Assembly: GCA_026724425.1 (NCBI GenBank)
Contig: JAIUCV010000652.1
Location: 62,001 to 126,000 of the forward strand
DNA: 64,000 nt
Source of the DNA: Erythrophleum ivorense
Lineage: Eukaryota > Streptophyta > Magnoliopsida > Fabales > Fabaceae
Direction of reading: 5' to 3'
The notes below the pieces were generated by a model. The model saw only the letters and a list, made by a program, of their open reading frames with translations. It did no database searches and had not been told where the DNA came from. The translations under genes were made by a program, and so were the position numbers. Positions 35,047 through 48,760 of the stretch are shown here, in pieces (position 1 is the first letter of the stretch; the number at the start of each line of letters is the position of its first letter).

Positions 35047-37289
35047 TGTAACACCTTAGCTATCTAGCTCTTATCTAGCTGAAATGGTTCAACAATAAGT
35101 CCATTTACTGATAACAAAAAGATATAGAATACAAAATTTTTGAAAATTCATATACTTGTCTTGTTCATGAATTCCTTGTCCAAGCAATTTAATCATTAAA
35201 AGTAAAATGTACATAACATTCTAAAGAAAATCCAATAGAGTTTCCTCTTATAAAACTAATTATCCAAACTAAGGAAATGGTCACATTTCAACCCTAACTC
35301 ACAGACATAGGAAAATACAGATGATAATAGTGTCATATACCACAACCTGGGCATAAAACATCAACTAAAACTAAATAACTCAAGTTGGAATCATACATCA
35401 CTGCTTATAGTATGCTAATGTACATAATACATCATAATGGAGTTAAAAATTGTCCATATACATTCTCTATACATTACAAAAAGATTTAGATACAAAACTT
35501 TCATATGATTCTATAAGTTTAAACATCATTCTTTCTCTTTTCCTTTGTTGGCACTAAAGCTTCCACCTGGCACTAGTTAATGGAAAATATAGAGATAAGG
35601 GTGAGATCAAGATAATATATATTTTCTCTCATTATATCCATCCATTCAAGATAATCATGTGCATGTTCATAGGGGATTATCAAGAAAAGCCACATTTTCA
35701 TGCATTTTAATGCGTTATGTCAGGGTTAAATTTTTCTATTCATGTTACGTGGATCTTGTGGATTATCCAAAACATTCTCTAGTCATTTATAATTGATACA
35801 AATCATAATCAACTTAAAATATCAAGTAATCCGCGATTTTCAAGCCAAACTCGCAAACAGAATATGGCAGATTTTAGGGACAACTTTGAAAAATTATAAC
35901 TAAATGTAGAAAAGTCAAAACCATACAAACCATAGCTTTTAGGAAAGATCTAGTTGTCAACTTTACATAAAATTAATTTCCAGCCATGAAAATCTCATCT
36001 AGACCATGTTTGACAATAGAAAAGATAGGGAGGTTGAGCTGTCTAGAAATTTGATATAGCTTACTGATATAAACTTTGGAAATTCATAATTAATTTCACA
36101 AAAATATAATCCATGCAATCTTACCAATTTGGAAATTTACAAATGTTAACTAGAGGAGAAAAATAGTTCCAGACCAATCCAAGAGCATTCAGACTCTGAA
36201 ACTCAATCAAACATTAACACGGGTCTGGAGGTGCGCCTAGAATAAAATAGCAACTTCAAAAATTCATATCTCCCTCTTTAGACATTTAATTGAGGTGCTT
36301 CTTATTGGCAAAAGTCACTAGGAAGGCCTAATTTCTCCTTGTAAAATTTTGTGGCAATTAGACTTTGTTTACCCCATGAGTGACAGAGATATAAATTGGA
36401 CCAAATGAACAATGACAACAGCAAAATCTAAAAATTCAGCCAATTTCAAAAATTCACCAAAAATTCTGTAGACCTCCAAATATTACTACTTTAGCTTCCT
36501 AAAAAGCTGTCAACAAGCTCTAGATGTATGCCAAATTTTAGATCAGGGAGAGCTCATTTGGATAGAAAGTGACGTAGTATCACAATATGGTAAATTTTGC
36601 CTCTCATAAAGCATCACTTTGGTCCAAATGGCCTTCCTTTGAGTTTAGCACCTCTTAGGCAAGTTTAAAAGTATGAATATGACTTGTGTGAACTGCCCAA
36701 ATGGTCCCAAATATCATGCATCTCAATTTGGCTATCTAACATCCATTAATACATATTTACATACAAGCTATCCAAGAGCCAAATTTCTTAATTCCATTGA
36801 TTTAATGTCACATAAGGTCTACACCACATTCATACATCATTTTACAATTGCCCAAAGTCTTACATCTTAAAAATTACATGTACAAGCTCACTTTGACATT
36901 CCATTACAAGTAACGTTACATAATAGACAAAATACAACTTCTCAAGATTCTTGGCTTGCATTCCTTGCTTCTTGAATACCACCTAGACATTTTAAGATAA
37001 TGGAAGGAAAGGGAGTGAGATTTCTAGAATCTCAATAACTCACACACCCATTCATACACACATTCAAGGCATACATATATCAAGTGTACAAGTAAACAGG
37101 CTACTTGAATCATGAATGCACAATTTCAAGATTCTCATGCCACACTTTCACAATCAAGCCATCAAGAAGCTCTAGGGACTTTCAGTTTTGTCTCACCCCA
37201 TTTCTAGGTCTTTTGGATATGCCTCACCCTTGGTCTAGGGACTTTTAACTTGGCCTCACCCATCCAAGAGACTTTTGGCCTAGTCTCAC

Positions 37290-39641
37290 TGAGCGGATCG
37301 TCGCATAACCCTCAAAATAATACTAGGCTGATAAAATATGTAGCTAATGGCACAACCTAGGTCATCTCCCTTGGAATTGGCGTTCAATGTTTAATTGAGT
37401 TTTCCAAATATTAAAAGACTCTAAAAATTCCTAAACTAAGGGGGTTTTGATTTACTTAAAATAAAATTGACTTAAAATTCCTAATTACTATCTAATTGAG
37501 TGAATTATAGTCTTGTGACTAGCTTTGGATTCGTCCCTTGGTATCCACTATCCTTATCCTAATCTAATTGTGATTAATTCTGGTCTAAGAGTTCCTAATC
37601 GTGTTCATAATAATTTATCTTGGGTAACCACTCAAGATTCAAGAGATTAACGATCTAACGTTGAATTGAGACCTCAATCCCGCATTAAACTGTTAAATCT
37701 TGTCTTTAAGATCTTGAACACTCAATTTGATTGATTAACTAATTGATTAGCCTCTGAATCATCCTAAATATTTAATTAACCAACTAAACATTAAGGAATC
37801 CTCAATTCAAACAAAAAATCTCACTCATGTATTTTATCGAACACCTTCGAAGCACACATGGGAAATTCAGATAAAAAATTAATGTCCAATCATATCAATT
37901 AATCAACAAAAAGGCTTCCTAATTAGTGTCTAACCAGCCACTAATTACAATTACACAAATTTCCTTATCAAATACATCTTAACCAAGAAAATAAATGAAA
38001 GAGAAAAAGTGTAGGAAGATAAGGAAATTCTTAGCCAAAAACTATGTTCTCTCCATGGATTCAAGCTTCTCCAAGGGCTTCCTCCTAGCTAGCCTTAAGG
38101 TGGATTAGAACTTCATGAGATGTAAATGAAAGATGGAATGAATAAAGGATGAATGGATGGAGGAAGGATGGATGAAGGGGTGAATGGAATGAATGAATGG
38201 CTTGATGGATGGATTGAATGAATGGTCTCTCTGAACGAATGAATGTCTTGATATATATAGGCATGAGTTTCCGAAAATATAGAGACGTGGGATGGGTGGA
38301 TTGTGAATGGATTAAGATATCCGAATGGATGAAGGAAGCGTACAGACTTGTAGAGACGTGAATGAATCAAAGGCGTGAATGGAATGGATGTTTGCTCCCT
38401 CTCACATGAATTTTTAATGACTCTACGTGCTGTTCATGTGCTTCTCTCTATGTGCTCAGCTTCTTCTTTTAATATATAGATCACAAGCTTGAATTGTAGA
38501 TAGTGTGGGCCCCATTGAATATAATAATCCACTTGCTTCTTCACATTATCCATGCAGCTCTTCTTCGCGTTATTATTCACGTGCCCAGCCTCTCCTTGAG
38601 TTTTTGCATTCTCCACGTCTCCTCCTTCAGCTCATGCTCTGTTATTTCATACAGCTCATTCACGTAGCTTCTGTTTGTGGCTTTGTCTTCCATTAACTTA
38701 ACTCCAGCTTCTACATGTTCTCTACGTTGCTTCCCAGTTTTTCCACGTTAAACCCACACACTTTCACTCCACAACAACTCATGCTTCCTTCGTTTATTTG
38801 CATACTCTGTTTTGCTCGTTGCTTACAAGCTTCTTCCTCTTTCCTTGTGAGCTTCTTGCTTTGCCCGAATCCAGAACATGGGTTTACCTTCTTTTAGCTC
38901 AAAAATCACGTTGCTTCTCCTCTTAAGTCCAGCCCACGTTCTGCTCCTTACTCAAGCTTCTTCGTGCATCGTTTGGTTCTGCATGAGTGTGTCTCTTTAC
39001 TGTACGAAGGCCAGAGGAGAAAAAGAAATGAAGCAGTCCTCCTCTCCTCGTTATATCCAGCCCATACTCTTCCTCTCAAGCTTCTCCTTTCCACGTAGAA
39101 CCCAAACTCGTGCTTCTTCATGTTAACTTTCATGAATTATGCAGCTCGTTTTGTTGTTGCCACATTGAGAAGTCTAGCCCATAGCTTGCACTACTTCTTC
39201 CTCCATTTCAACTACATGCAAGTAGAACTCGAGCTTCCAAGTCCAAGCTACTTCCTCATGGCTTCCAAGCTCCTTAATGGCTGTAGTATGCTTTGCTCTC
39301 AACGTGGAACTATGCATGTGGGTTGGTCAACAAGAGAATGAAGCTTGTGCAAGATTTGTGTTGACTATGCTCTTTCCTTCTCTTCTTTAATTCAAATTAT
39401 CATTCAAGCTTTAATTGTCCATTGAAATTCTGAACAAGAGAGTGGGAAAAATCAAATAGGAATTTTCACAAAATTTAAGATAAATTTATGCATTAAAATC
39501 CAATAATTTGTAACTTAATTCCTCAAATATAGAAAATGGCTACTAAAATCAAGTTTCATCTAATTAGACCCTTAAAGCCATATTTGGATACTAAAATGTT
39601 TAAGTTAAAAGGATTAAAATGTATAAAAATCATACTTATCA
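37290..39641. mobile_element. Family-C solo LTR, copy C5, in I
   Basis: It runs from TGAGCGGATCGTCGCATAAC to CATACTTATCA, 2,352 bp, between perfect CTCAC copies (37285-37289 and 39642-39646). The first 20 bases are identical to C3. GGATGG/GAATG repeats lie at about 38120-38240, TATATATAGGCATGAG at about 38254, and the pyrimidine-rich half at about 38400-39360. Confidence 0.92.
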
Positions 39642-41574
39642 CTCACCCATGCCTTAAGACTTTTGGCACTTCCTCACCCACATTAAGGGACTTTTTGTAT
39701 CACCTCACCCTTATGAGCCTTTTGGCATCACCTCACCCTTATAAGCCATTCTCATAATCAATAGCATTCAAGACAACTGATTGGTATCAATGCAATCTCA
39801 AGACATCAAGTGGCATGTTCTCAAATCATAAGAGCACACACAAGCACACAAAGACATACATATGCACATAAGAATGCAAGGAGAATAAGGTGGAGAGCTA
39901 CCTTTAACTTGATGAAAGCTTTAATTGGTTTGTTCCTTCCCTTTTTCAGCCTCACAAGTGCACTTAGGTGGTTGGATGTTCTCTGGGCTAAAGCACCATA
40001 AACAACACACAATTACACACTTGAAGCAAGTCAAGACACTAAACTCACTCTTAAATACACATTTGGTTCCATAAGTGGCATAATGGTTCCATAAATAGCC
40101 TATTGAAGTAACCTTCACAATTCAAGCTCTTGGCTCTCATCTCTTTCTATTTCTAGGTCTCTTGGCCTCATTCAAAGTCCTTGGAGCCCTCACACAATCA
40201 TTTTCACAAGCTTGGAATCAAGTTGCTTTACAAAGCACCATTATGGATACCATTATCCCATCTTTCAATCTATGGCTCTTAAATTTTTTCCAATAGTTTC
40301 TCCCATCTTCTAACATCATATAAAGTCCCAAACCAAGGTTAGAACAAATTAAAACACTCCCTAGCCTATAGAACCTTGCGTGGTCGAGACATAGGGCAAT
40401 AATGAGGTTCATGGAGTTTCAAAATTTTTCTTGATGGGAGAGCCACTTGGGAAGGTTTCTAGAGTCTTAGGAGCTCAAGGAAACATTCAAATAGCTCAAG
40501 GGCCACTCACAAAATCAGATTTCACAAAACCCTAAAGAAGCTTACACTTTCCTAACTTGATTTCTATTAGTTTTTCTTAGAGTTTCTTGCCATATTCCTC
40601 TTCCTTATGGTCTAAAACCCTAGTTCTCCTCTTGTTTTTGGACAGAAGATTCTCCCCCTATATGGTTCTGTTCTTGGCCAAAAATTGCACAAAGGGAGAG
40701 CAAGAAGACGAAGCAACAACAATAAGTAATTACCTTGGTTTCAAGTGTGCTTTCAAGAGCTTTTCTCCTTGATTTGCTTCTCCTCAAGAATTTTGAATTA
40801 TCCCTCCTTCATCTAGACTCAAAATAGAACCAAAACCATATAATAAAACCATGGAAAGAGAGGAGGAAAGGAGAGGAACAAAATTGGAAGAAGATGGAGC
40901 ATGAAATTCCTTAGATTTCCTTACCTTTTCCTTGATTTTCTTTCTCCTTTTCTCCTTCTCTTGGCGTGCCTAAAGGGGCTGTTATTTTTTTGTATTTCAA
41001 GCATAAAGGGTCATGCTATATGAGAGGAGAAAAAGGGAGAAGTGTGTGGAAGCTTCAAGAAACTCACATTTTCAAAAATTCCAATTTTGTCCTTCTATAA
41101 TGGCAATTTCATTTTGGCTTCATTTTAGCTCCCTTTTCAGAACCATCTTTTCCATTATAAAATTTAGATTTCCAATTTAATAAAATTCCATTGGAATCAC
41201 TCAAATCGAAGTTAAAACCTTCCTGAACTAATCCATCAAAGTTCAGGCTCATTGCCTTTAGAAAATGAACAACAAAGGGGCTTTACTAGTCTTAAGGCTT
41301 TCCATGGTTTTCAAGGCCTCTGAGAACCCTGGGCAGCTCAAATTTTTCATTTAAAAAGTCCTCCTATATATTTTTTCAAAAGTTGCACTTATTTACAAAA
41401 ATGTCATTACGTTTCATCAGTTTTTGTCACAATTTGTTTCACCGTCCTAATTCTGTTTTTCTTTTGGTCTGAGCTTAAGACTGTACCCAAATTTTTTGGG
41501 ACACTATCTAGCTCATTTTAGAGGACTTACTTTTATACAGCTCATTTTGTCATTTTATGAAATTTACGTTTGTT

Positions 41575-43070
41575 ACATAAACTACCCTAAATAAGCATGA
41601 GATAGTCAAGCAAGAATGATGCAAGTATGCATAGTTATATAAACTAACATAAATGCCTCACATGTTTGTAATATACTCAATCATGGCCTTGAAACTCTGC
41701 TTAGCTTAGGCTTTTCTCTTGGGCTTAGGAGAACTATTGTGTTCATTCCCATTATCCCTCTTGATCTCTTAGCCTTAGCTCATTAAACATAAAATGCAAA
41801 CATGACATATAACTAATGAAAAATGCAATAAGGCAGATACTATAATAAAACAACCAATACAATGCAATGCATATCAAGCTCAAACAAGTCTACATGCAAC
41901 TAGATAGGGAAGAGTAAGTTACCTTGGATAGGTGATAGATCCCAAATAAAATCTTTAAATTTCCTGCTCTGTGTTTCTAGCTCTGTTTCTTTTCCTTTCT
42001 TAACTCTACACTTAAATGGGGTAGAGCCTAACTAGCTTGTCCTAAAATATCATATCAATATATCATCAATATCTAATGCTTATAACTACTTCTCTTAAAA
42101 CTCTAAGACTTTTATCTATAATTTAGGCCACTAAAATGCACTTAAAACTAATGCTCTTAAACTTAATGCCAATTATCTCTATAATGCTCTTTCTTGAACC
42201 ATAATTTTCAACTTTCAAAATCTAACTTCTTTATTCAATCTAATGCTTTCATAATTGTTCATATATTATTTTAAGACTATCTATAGCCCAAGAATCCATT
42301 GAACAATTCCCTAACCCCTTGAAATTCCTATTGGCCAAATATGGGACCATAAAATCCTAACGTTTACATTTCAAGGTTTTTATTAATTCTAAGCTTAGAT
42401 TCTTGTTCCTTGCATCAAATAACATCTAAATATACTAATTAGGAATGGAAAATAACTTAGTTAGCCATTGAAGAAGCTTAGGCCAAACCATTACACAATA
42501 TGGTCTAACTTGCTTTCTTTTGTGATTCAATGGAAAATAATGTTAGATATGGAATCCTTGCATGCTAAAAACCTTGGTTGCATCAAGAACTCACAAAGAA
42601 AAACTCTCTTCCTTACTTTCTCTCTCTAGGCTAAAACTTATATGGCCTCAAAACACAAGATTTTACTAGTGTTTCAAATGAAGTCTTACTTTAAAATGGT
42701 AGAAAATAGCTCCGTCTAAAGTTTTGGCACTATTTGACCCTTTTAGCACCTTAAAAGGGCCTTAATTGATTTTGACTATTCTTATAGTTTTTAGGGCTTC
42801 TGAAATCCTTGGTGACTTTAATTTTAGACTTTAAAACTCTTTTTCTTGATTTTTTCTAAAATTTGTTCAAAATTACAAATTTACCACTGATAAGCCCTTT
42901 TTCTCCATTTTGTTGTTTTAGCTTCATTTTCTTTCTGCGTATGATTTCCTATCCCTGTTTCTCGACATTTTGATTAATATTTTACCCTTATTTTACCTTA
43001 ATTCAATTTACTTTAGGATCCTTTCTTATTAACATAAGGTCATAATTTAGTTAAAAAGTCAGTTGTTATA
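41575..43070 (-). other. Probable 5' half of a second A-related LTR
   Basis: On the minus strand it contains TTTGTAATTTTGAACAAA, AGAAGCCCTAAAAAC and, near 41930, ATCCAAGGTAACTTACTC. These are in the same order as equivalents in family-A LTRs. It ends at 43070 with TTATA, the presumed mutated LTR start. I see no coding content. Confidence 0.5.
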
Positions 43071-44305
43071 GGTACACCATTCATCCAAGCACCATTGAGA
43101 TGTATAAAAACATTAAGAAAAGTTTTTAGTGGCCTGAAATGAAGTTGGACGTGGCAAATTTTGTTGCCAGATGCCTAGTTTGTCAAGAGGTTAAGATTGA
43201 ATATCAGAAACTCGTTGGATTATTACACCCTTTAGAGATTCCTGAATGAAAATAGGATAATATATCTATAGATTTTGTAATGGATTTGCCTAGGACATTC
43301 CCAAGATACAATGCTATTTGGGTGATTGTGGATAGAAAAATGAAGACTACCCACTTTTTACTTATTAAAGCCACTTATCCTCTAGATAGACTAGCGCAAC
43401 TATATGTTCGTGAGTTGTGAGGTTGCATGGTGTCCCTAATAGCATTGTGTCAGATAGAGACCCCATGATCACATTGAAATTTTGTCAATCCCTATAAGAA
43501 GGCTTAGGCACTAGTCTTAACTTTAACACTGCCTATCACCCTCAGTTAGATAGACAGACTGAGAGAACCATGTTGACTCTTGAGGATAAGCTTAGGGCTA
43601 ATATGCTAGAGTTGAAGGGAAACTAGGATGTATACTTATCTTTAGCCGAATTTGCCTATAATAATAGTTACCATTCCAGTATCCAAATGGCACCATTTGA
43701 GGCACTTTATGGGAGGAAGTGCAAATTACCCTTATGTTATGTAGAACTTGATGAGAGAAGCCTCTTAGGTCTAGACATAGTGGACTAAACCACCCATCAT
43801 ATTGAACTCATCATAAAGAAATTGCTAGCTGCCCAAAGTAGGTAGAAAAGTTATATGGATAAGAGGAGGAGACCTTTAGAATTTGAGACAAGAGACCATG
43901 TGTTTCTTAAGGTTACTCTGGTGATAGGTATAGGGCGATCCATTAAGTCAAGAAAGCTCAGTCCTCATTATCTTAGTCTCTTTCAAATCCTTGAGCGGAT
44001 AGGACTTGTAGCCTATAGAGTGGCTTTACCCCCAAATTTGGCAACTGCATGATGTGTTCCACATATCCCAATTGAAAAAGTATCATCTAGACCCTGCATA
44101 TATCATTGAGCATGAGAATATGCATTTGCAAGATAACTTGTCTTATGTTGTTGAGCCAAAAAGGATAGTGGACTCGAAAGTCAAACAATTGCATAATAAG
44201 AACATCCTCCTAGTAAAAGTGGTATAGAAAGGACTAACTCCTGATGAAGCAACTTGGGAGACAGAAGAAGCAATGAGGAAGGAGAATCCAGTACTTTCTG
44301 AGTAA
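43071..44305 (+). pseudogene. H: integrase with chromodomain-like end, decayed
   Basis: YTIHPSTIEMYKNIKK resumes the zinc domain, which ends CLVCQEVKIEY near 43178. The core has SIDFVMDLPRT (first Asp, about 43267), KATYPLDRLAQLYV (about 43370), a one-base shift near 43416, then VSDRDP (second Asp) near 43449. TAYHPQLDRQTERT (about 43535) carries the Glu. AYNNSYHSSIQMAPFEALYG and RRRPLEFETRDHVFLKVTLV (about 43862) follow. The C-terminus VKVVxKGLTPDEATWETEE ends PVLSE with a stop at 44303-44305. Stops near 43246, 43627 and 43786 and shifts disable it. All three DDE residues survive. Confidence 0.87.
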
Positions 44306-44335
44306 GGTACATCAAATTTTGAGAACAAAATTCCT

Positions 44336-44350
44336 AAAAGGAGGGTAGAA
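44336..44350 (+). promoter_or_regulatory. H polypurine tract
   Basis: AAAAGGAGGGTAGAA lies just before the 3' LTR and about 30 bases past the pol stop. Confidence 0.75.
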
Positions 44351-45065
44351 TATAACACTTCAAAATTAATTAAAAATAATTATAAAGAATTATAAAAATA
44401 AGAATTCTCAAAGAAATGAATTCATTTTGGGCATTTGGAGATAAATAATAATTTCTGGCCATTTATGTTAAAATAAATGAATTTTATGGGTTTAAGCTTA
44501 ATTAAGAAAGTAATTAATTAATAGAAAGTGGACAATAAATAATTAGGCCATAAGATTAGCTTAGTGATGACAAGAATTAGTTTTGGAAGCCCAAGTTTAG
44601 TTTTCTTGTAGGCCCAACTCTCATTTCATCAACTTAACAACCTTTAAACCGATGGCCTAATAAGCAAAATTTAGAACCCAATTAGAATAAGGGCCCTTGA
44701 GTCAGCCCAATGCCTCACTAAAACCTTAAACTCTCTATAGCCTTCTTCCCATTCTGCATAAAATATAAGAAGTTCAAGAGGAAATTTCGGATATCCAAAA
44801 GGGGCTAAGGTTTCTTTAGCATATTGCCACTATTTCTCACTTTTAAAGGAGGATTTAGCCAAGGTAAGTTATATAAAACTTAATCTTCACTTCTTCTTCT
44901 ACATTTTGGTCTAATTAGTTTGTCATTTAAAAGATTTTCATCTTCTTCTCAAATTTTGACCTTGTTATTTTGATGGGTTCTTGTTGATTTTCGAAGGTAG
45001 AGGCTAGGACAATTGTTAGGTAGGTATCTGTTCCTCATTTTGATGTATTTTTTTGTTGGATAATG
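44351..45065 (+). mobile_element. H 3' LTR (family B), first part
   Basis: It starts TATAACACTTCAAAATTAAT, which aligns with TGTAACACC at 58378 if the G has become A. A TATA-like AAAATATAAG (about 44760) is followed by GATTTAGCCAAGGTAAGTTA (about 44855). It is broken at 45065. Confidence 0.85.
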
Positions 45066-48000
45066 TGTAACATCCTAAAATTAATTAAGACATTAATCAT
45101 GGGTTAGATATAATTAAGAATAATTATTATAGAATAATTGGGCAAACCATGTGAATGAGAATTTAGTGGAAAATAAATTGTTAATGTGGGTTTGAGATTT
45201 AATTGGGTTAAAAATCTCATCTAAGCCTAAATTAAATTAAGTAGGCCATGGTTAGGGACTAATAGAGGCCCAATAATTATAGGTGTAAACCTAATTTCTT
45301 ATCGTGAGACTTGGCCCAAAAGAAAGACCACTTAGCATTGGCCCAATTGAGTTTAGTGAGGTAGAAGCCCTATTATGCTATGAGCTTAGTAGGAGAGCCC
45401 AATACTAGTCTCCTTGTGGACTTAACTTAAATTTTCTGGAAAGCCCAAAAATTATTAGTGAATTTAAGTGAGACAAGAGCCCATTTACCCTTAGCCCAAA
45501 CTTGGGGAAGTGAGGCCAATTAGGTCTTGGGCTATTGGATCAACACACTCCATCCCCAACACAAAAAAAAAAAATTATGTAGCCCAAACTAATGAACCTT
45601 AACCCAATTCTGAAAATAAATCAGACTATGGGTAGTATTTGGGCCTTTTAGGCAGCCCAAACCCACCATAAACCCTCTAACTTGTGGCCCAATAAATTTC
45701 CACCATAATCTAAATAGATTTTTAGGCCTTTAAATTAGCACACTCTCCCCAACCCTAAGAGTTTCTGTAACCTATCTCACCTAGTACCAACCCACTTGAA
45801 ATAATGGGCCCATTGGACAAGCCCATCTTTACTAAAACCCTAAGAGGCCTTCTCCCCACCTATTTGGCTGCTAAGACACTCATGTTCTACAAAATAAGGA
45901 AGCCATTTTCGTACTTGAGAAGAAGGGCTAGGGTTTTTCTATATTCTTCCACCATTTCTCACTTCTAGGGGAAGATTTAGCTAAGGTAATCTATATAAAA
46001 CGTGTCCCTCTCATTCTCCACTTCATTTTGGTCTGATTAGTTTTTAGTTTTAGGCATTTTCATCTCCTTCTCAAATCTAAAATTTGGTGTTTGGGTGACT
46101 CCTTGCAAGATTTTTGGAGTTAGAAGTTAGAGAGACGATTAGGTAAGTATTTCCCTTCCATTATATGCAATATTTTGCTGAAAAATGTCCCCAAACACTG
46201 ATTTTCATAACAGGTTCTGTTATTGTGCGAAATTGCAAAGAAATGAAGATGGAACACAAAAATTTCTAGGCTTCATGACTCAAATTTGAATTTTAGAATG
46301 ACCCATGGTGTATTCTTAGTAGTTGAGGCTCAACCCAGTCCATTTGACCTCTTAAGTGTATGGATCAATGTTCCCCTTTCTCTTGTATGGTATATATACT
46401 GAATTTCCATCATTTGGATAGACTTTTGGTGCATGGCTTTTACATGTGCAAAAATGGAGATATTAGGAGTGACTCATTGTGAGTTCTTATTATTGTGACC
46501 TTGAATTGGTGCAGTAGACCCTTAGGAAGCTTAAATAAGAAGTTCTTAATAAACTCTTGTTAAGATTAATTTGTAGATTGGAAAATTCCTAACTAATGAT
46601 AGTTAAATGATGATGATTATGCTTATATTAAGCTTGGTATGCTTTGGATCACGGTGGTAGCTAGAGGAAGAGTAATTGGCTTCATTGAGGTAACCAGGGT
46701 TATTTTTCTTAATTCCATGTATATGCTCATGTTAATCTGATATTTATTACACATACTTGATTTTGAAATGTTAAATGATTAGTTGACTACTTGAATTATG
46801 ATTGTGATTAGACCTTGTAAGTCTATGGTGAAACTGTGGTGTAGCTAGCACCCATGCATGTGCTTTAATCAGGCACTAGGTTGTGATCAAACCCTATGCA
46901 CTGAACCCTAGTTGTGCTTATTATGGACTAGGTGCTATGGATGGACCTCTCCCGGTGTTATTGGCCATTAATATGTTATGTGTGATTGCTGGTATAGGAC
47001 AATAATCATTGGTAACTCAACTAGTTCATTTGCAAATTGAATTGATGATATGAAATTACATTGTATTAATTAACTTGTACATATATATGGAATTTGCCTC
47101 TTGTTACTGAGATTATATATCTCACCTCGATTGTGGGTTAACATTTTCAGGGACCAAACCTCTTAGTGGCAAGGAGAAAATTAATGGAAGCTTACTATGT
47201 GGTTTAGTAGTAGGTAGGTTTAAAAACCTTATTAGATTGTATTTGTATAATTAGACTACTAGTTTTATGTAATTGCCGTCATGAATTGCCAAGTATAGGG
47301 ACTATAATTATTTGATACATCAGATTTCAACTTAAACTAGTGATGTATGAAATTTCTACTAGGATTTATGTTTGAATGGAAATGTGAGTAGTGTATGAAC
47401 TCTTTGCTATCACTAATCTATGAACTCACTAGTTTATGGTCACTAGAGGGTTAAGGATCCACATTTGAATTTTGAATGGGTAATGATAGATGTGTTAGGT
47501 AGATTAGGTAAAAGAAAGACATTAAATCTTCACAAACTAAGTTAAAGTGGCTTGGAGTGTTATTAGATGGAGAATTAGAGAGCATGAGGTGAAATCTTAG
47601 GAGTTATAGGAATAAAAGGGAATTGGCCGTGGCAAAAAGTGACAAAGTTGCCAAGGGAAGGAAATAGAGAGCAATTGGCTGCAGTGAAATGTGAGGTTAG
47701 CCGCGGCAAATTATGTGAGGCAAATCTGGTGGTGCTCTAGAAGGTAATTCGCTATAGCGAAAGGGGTATTTGGCTGCGACGAAATGTGCAAAATTTGTGA
47801 AGGTGCTCAACTTCTCATATTAACCTAGAAACTTTGGTTTTCTTAATGGAAATGATAAGGAATGATTTAGAAGCACTTGTAGAGGTTCTTGTGAGTTGGA
47901 ATTAATAAATGATAGGATTAAATGCTTATAATTGCTAGTTTGATTCCCTCATATGCATAAATGGTTACGAGTAATTAGTTGATGACTCTAACAACATCAA

Positions 48001-48122
48001 GGTTTAAATTTTCTCACATTTTCCTTATGTAAGTAATCTCATAATGACTTCAAACCTTGATTTATGATTATTAATCACGTCTTTAACCTTAATTACCATA
48101 ATTAAAAGTTAGAGTCGTCACA
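45066..48122 (+). mobile_element. Family-B LTR nested in the H family-B LTR
   Basis: It starts TGTAACATCC and ends GAGTCGTCACA, 3,057 bp, aligning with 58378-61234 over most of its length. The H LTR text continues across it (TGTTGGATAATG, then TTTGGTCCCAATGG), so it is an insertion. The flanks TAATG and TTTGG do not form a convincing duplication. It has no coding content, primer site or polypurine tract, so it is a solo LTR. A short A run lies near 45560. Confidence 0.78.
47621..47790. repeat. Degenerate GCCGCGGC-type array in B LTR
   Basis: About five units of the form TTGGC-CGnGGC-AAA-GTG are spaced about 25-50 bp apart: GGCCGTGGC near 47625, GGCTGCAGTG near 47677, AGCCGCGGC near 47699, CGCTATAGCG near 47751 and GGCTGCGACG near 47772. 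Several cores are palindromic. It aligns with the larger GC-rich stretch at 60425-60920. Confidence 0.55.
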
Positions 48123-48257
48123 TTTGGTCCCAATGGCTGACTTGCATAATGGGCTTTGATTTTGTGTGAAAATATCTAGGATTCAGAGTGAGGCATTGAA
48201 GTTTCTAGTATGGTAAGCCTCACATCCGACTTTAAGTTTCATCGGAGTCTAGGTAAG
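48123..48257 (+). mobile_element. H 3' LTR, second part
   Basis: The B-LTR text (CAATGGCTGACTTGC to CATCGGAGTCTAG) lies between the nested B LTR and E1. It ends with GTAAG, the E1 target duplication. Confidence 0.82.
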
Positions 48258-48760
48258 TTTAATGTTTGATTTTCATTAAATAACAGAAATAGATGCATTT
48301 TCAAAGCAAGTCCAACGAAATGAATTACTTAAGGTCCCAAAAAATTTAAGCAACATTCTAGACTCTTAAAAATGAGAATCTTAGGCTTAGATGGAAAGAA
48401 AAATGGAGCTAGAATGAAGAAACAACTTCTAAAGAAAAACTTACAAAACATAATGGCATTTTCATAATTTTGAGCAATATTTAGAATTCACATAGGAGGG
48501 CTTTCTAAATGAAAGCCCTGAGACAGTTAAAACCCTTTTGGTGGACGTTTTCTAACGTCGATTTACACAAAATTTGACCAATTCATTTGGGAAGGTTTTA
48601 GCTCTGATTTGAGTGATTCCAAAGGCATTTTACTAAATTAGGAACCTAAATTTTATAATGGAAAAGATGGTTCTAAAAAAAAGCTAAAACAAAGTAGAAA
48701 CGAAAATGCCAAAAACAAAGGGTAAAATGAGAATTTTTGAAAAAGCTATTCTCCTCCACC

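Larger units (their letters stand above)
35047..43070 (-). mobile_element. Minus-strand A-related LTR complex (I) in H integrase
   Basis: The whole block is bounded by perfect GGTAC copies (35042-35046 and 43071-43075) and removing it rejoins the H integrase frame. The ends are TGTAACACC and GTTGTTATA. From about 35860 to 41574 it is the reverse complement of a diverged family-A LTR, ending GTTTGTTACA at 41574, with C5 inside. The 35047-35860 part does not align with the A-LTR 3' end. The 41575-43070 part looks like the first half of a second A-related LTR. The simplest reading is one A-related LTR nested in another whose inner left border is eroded. No coding region is present. Confidence 0.72.
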
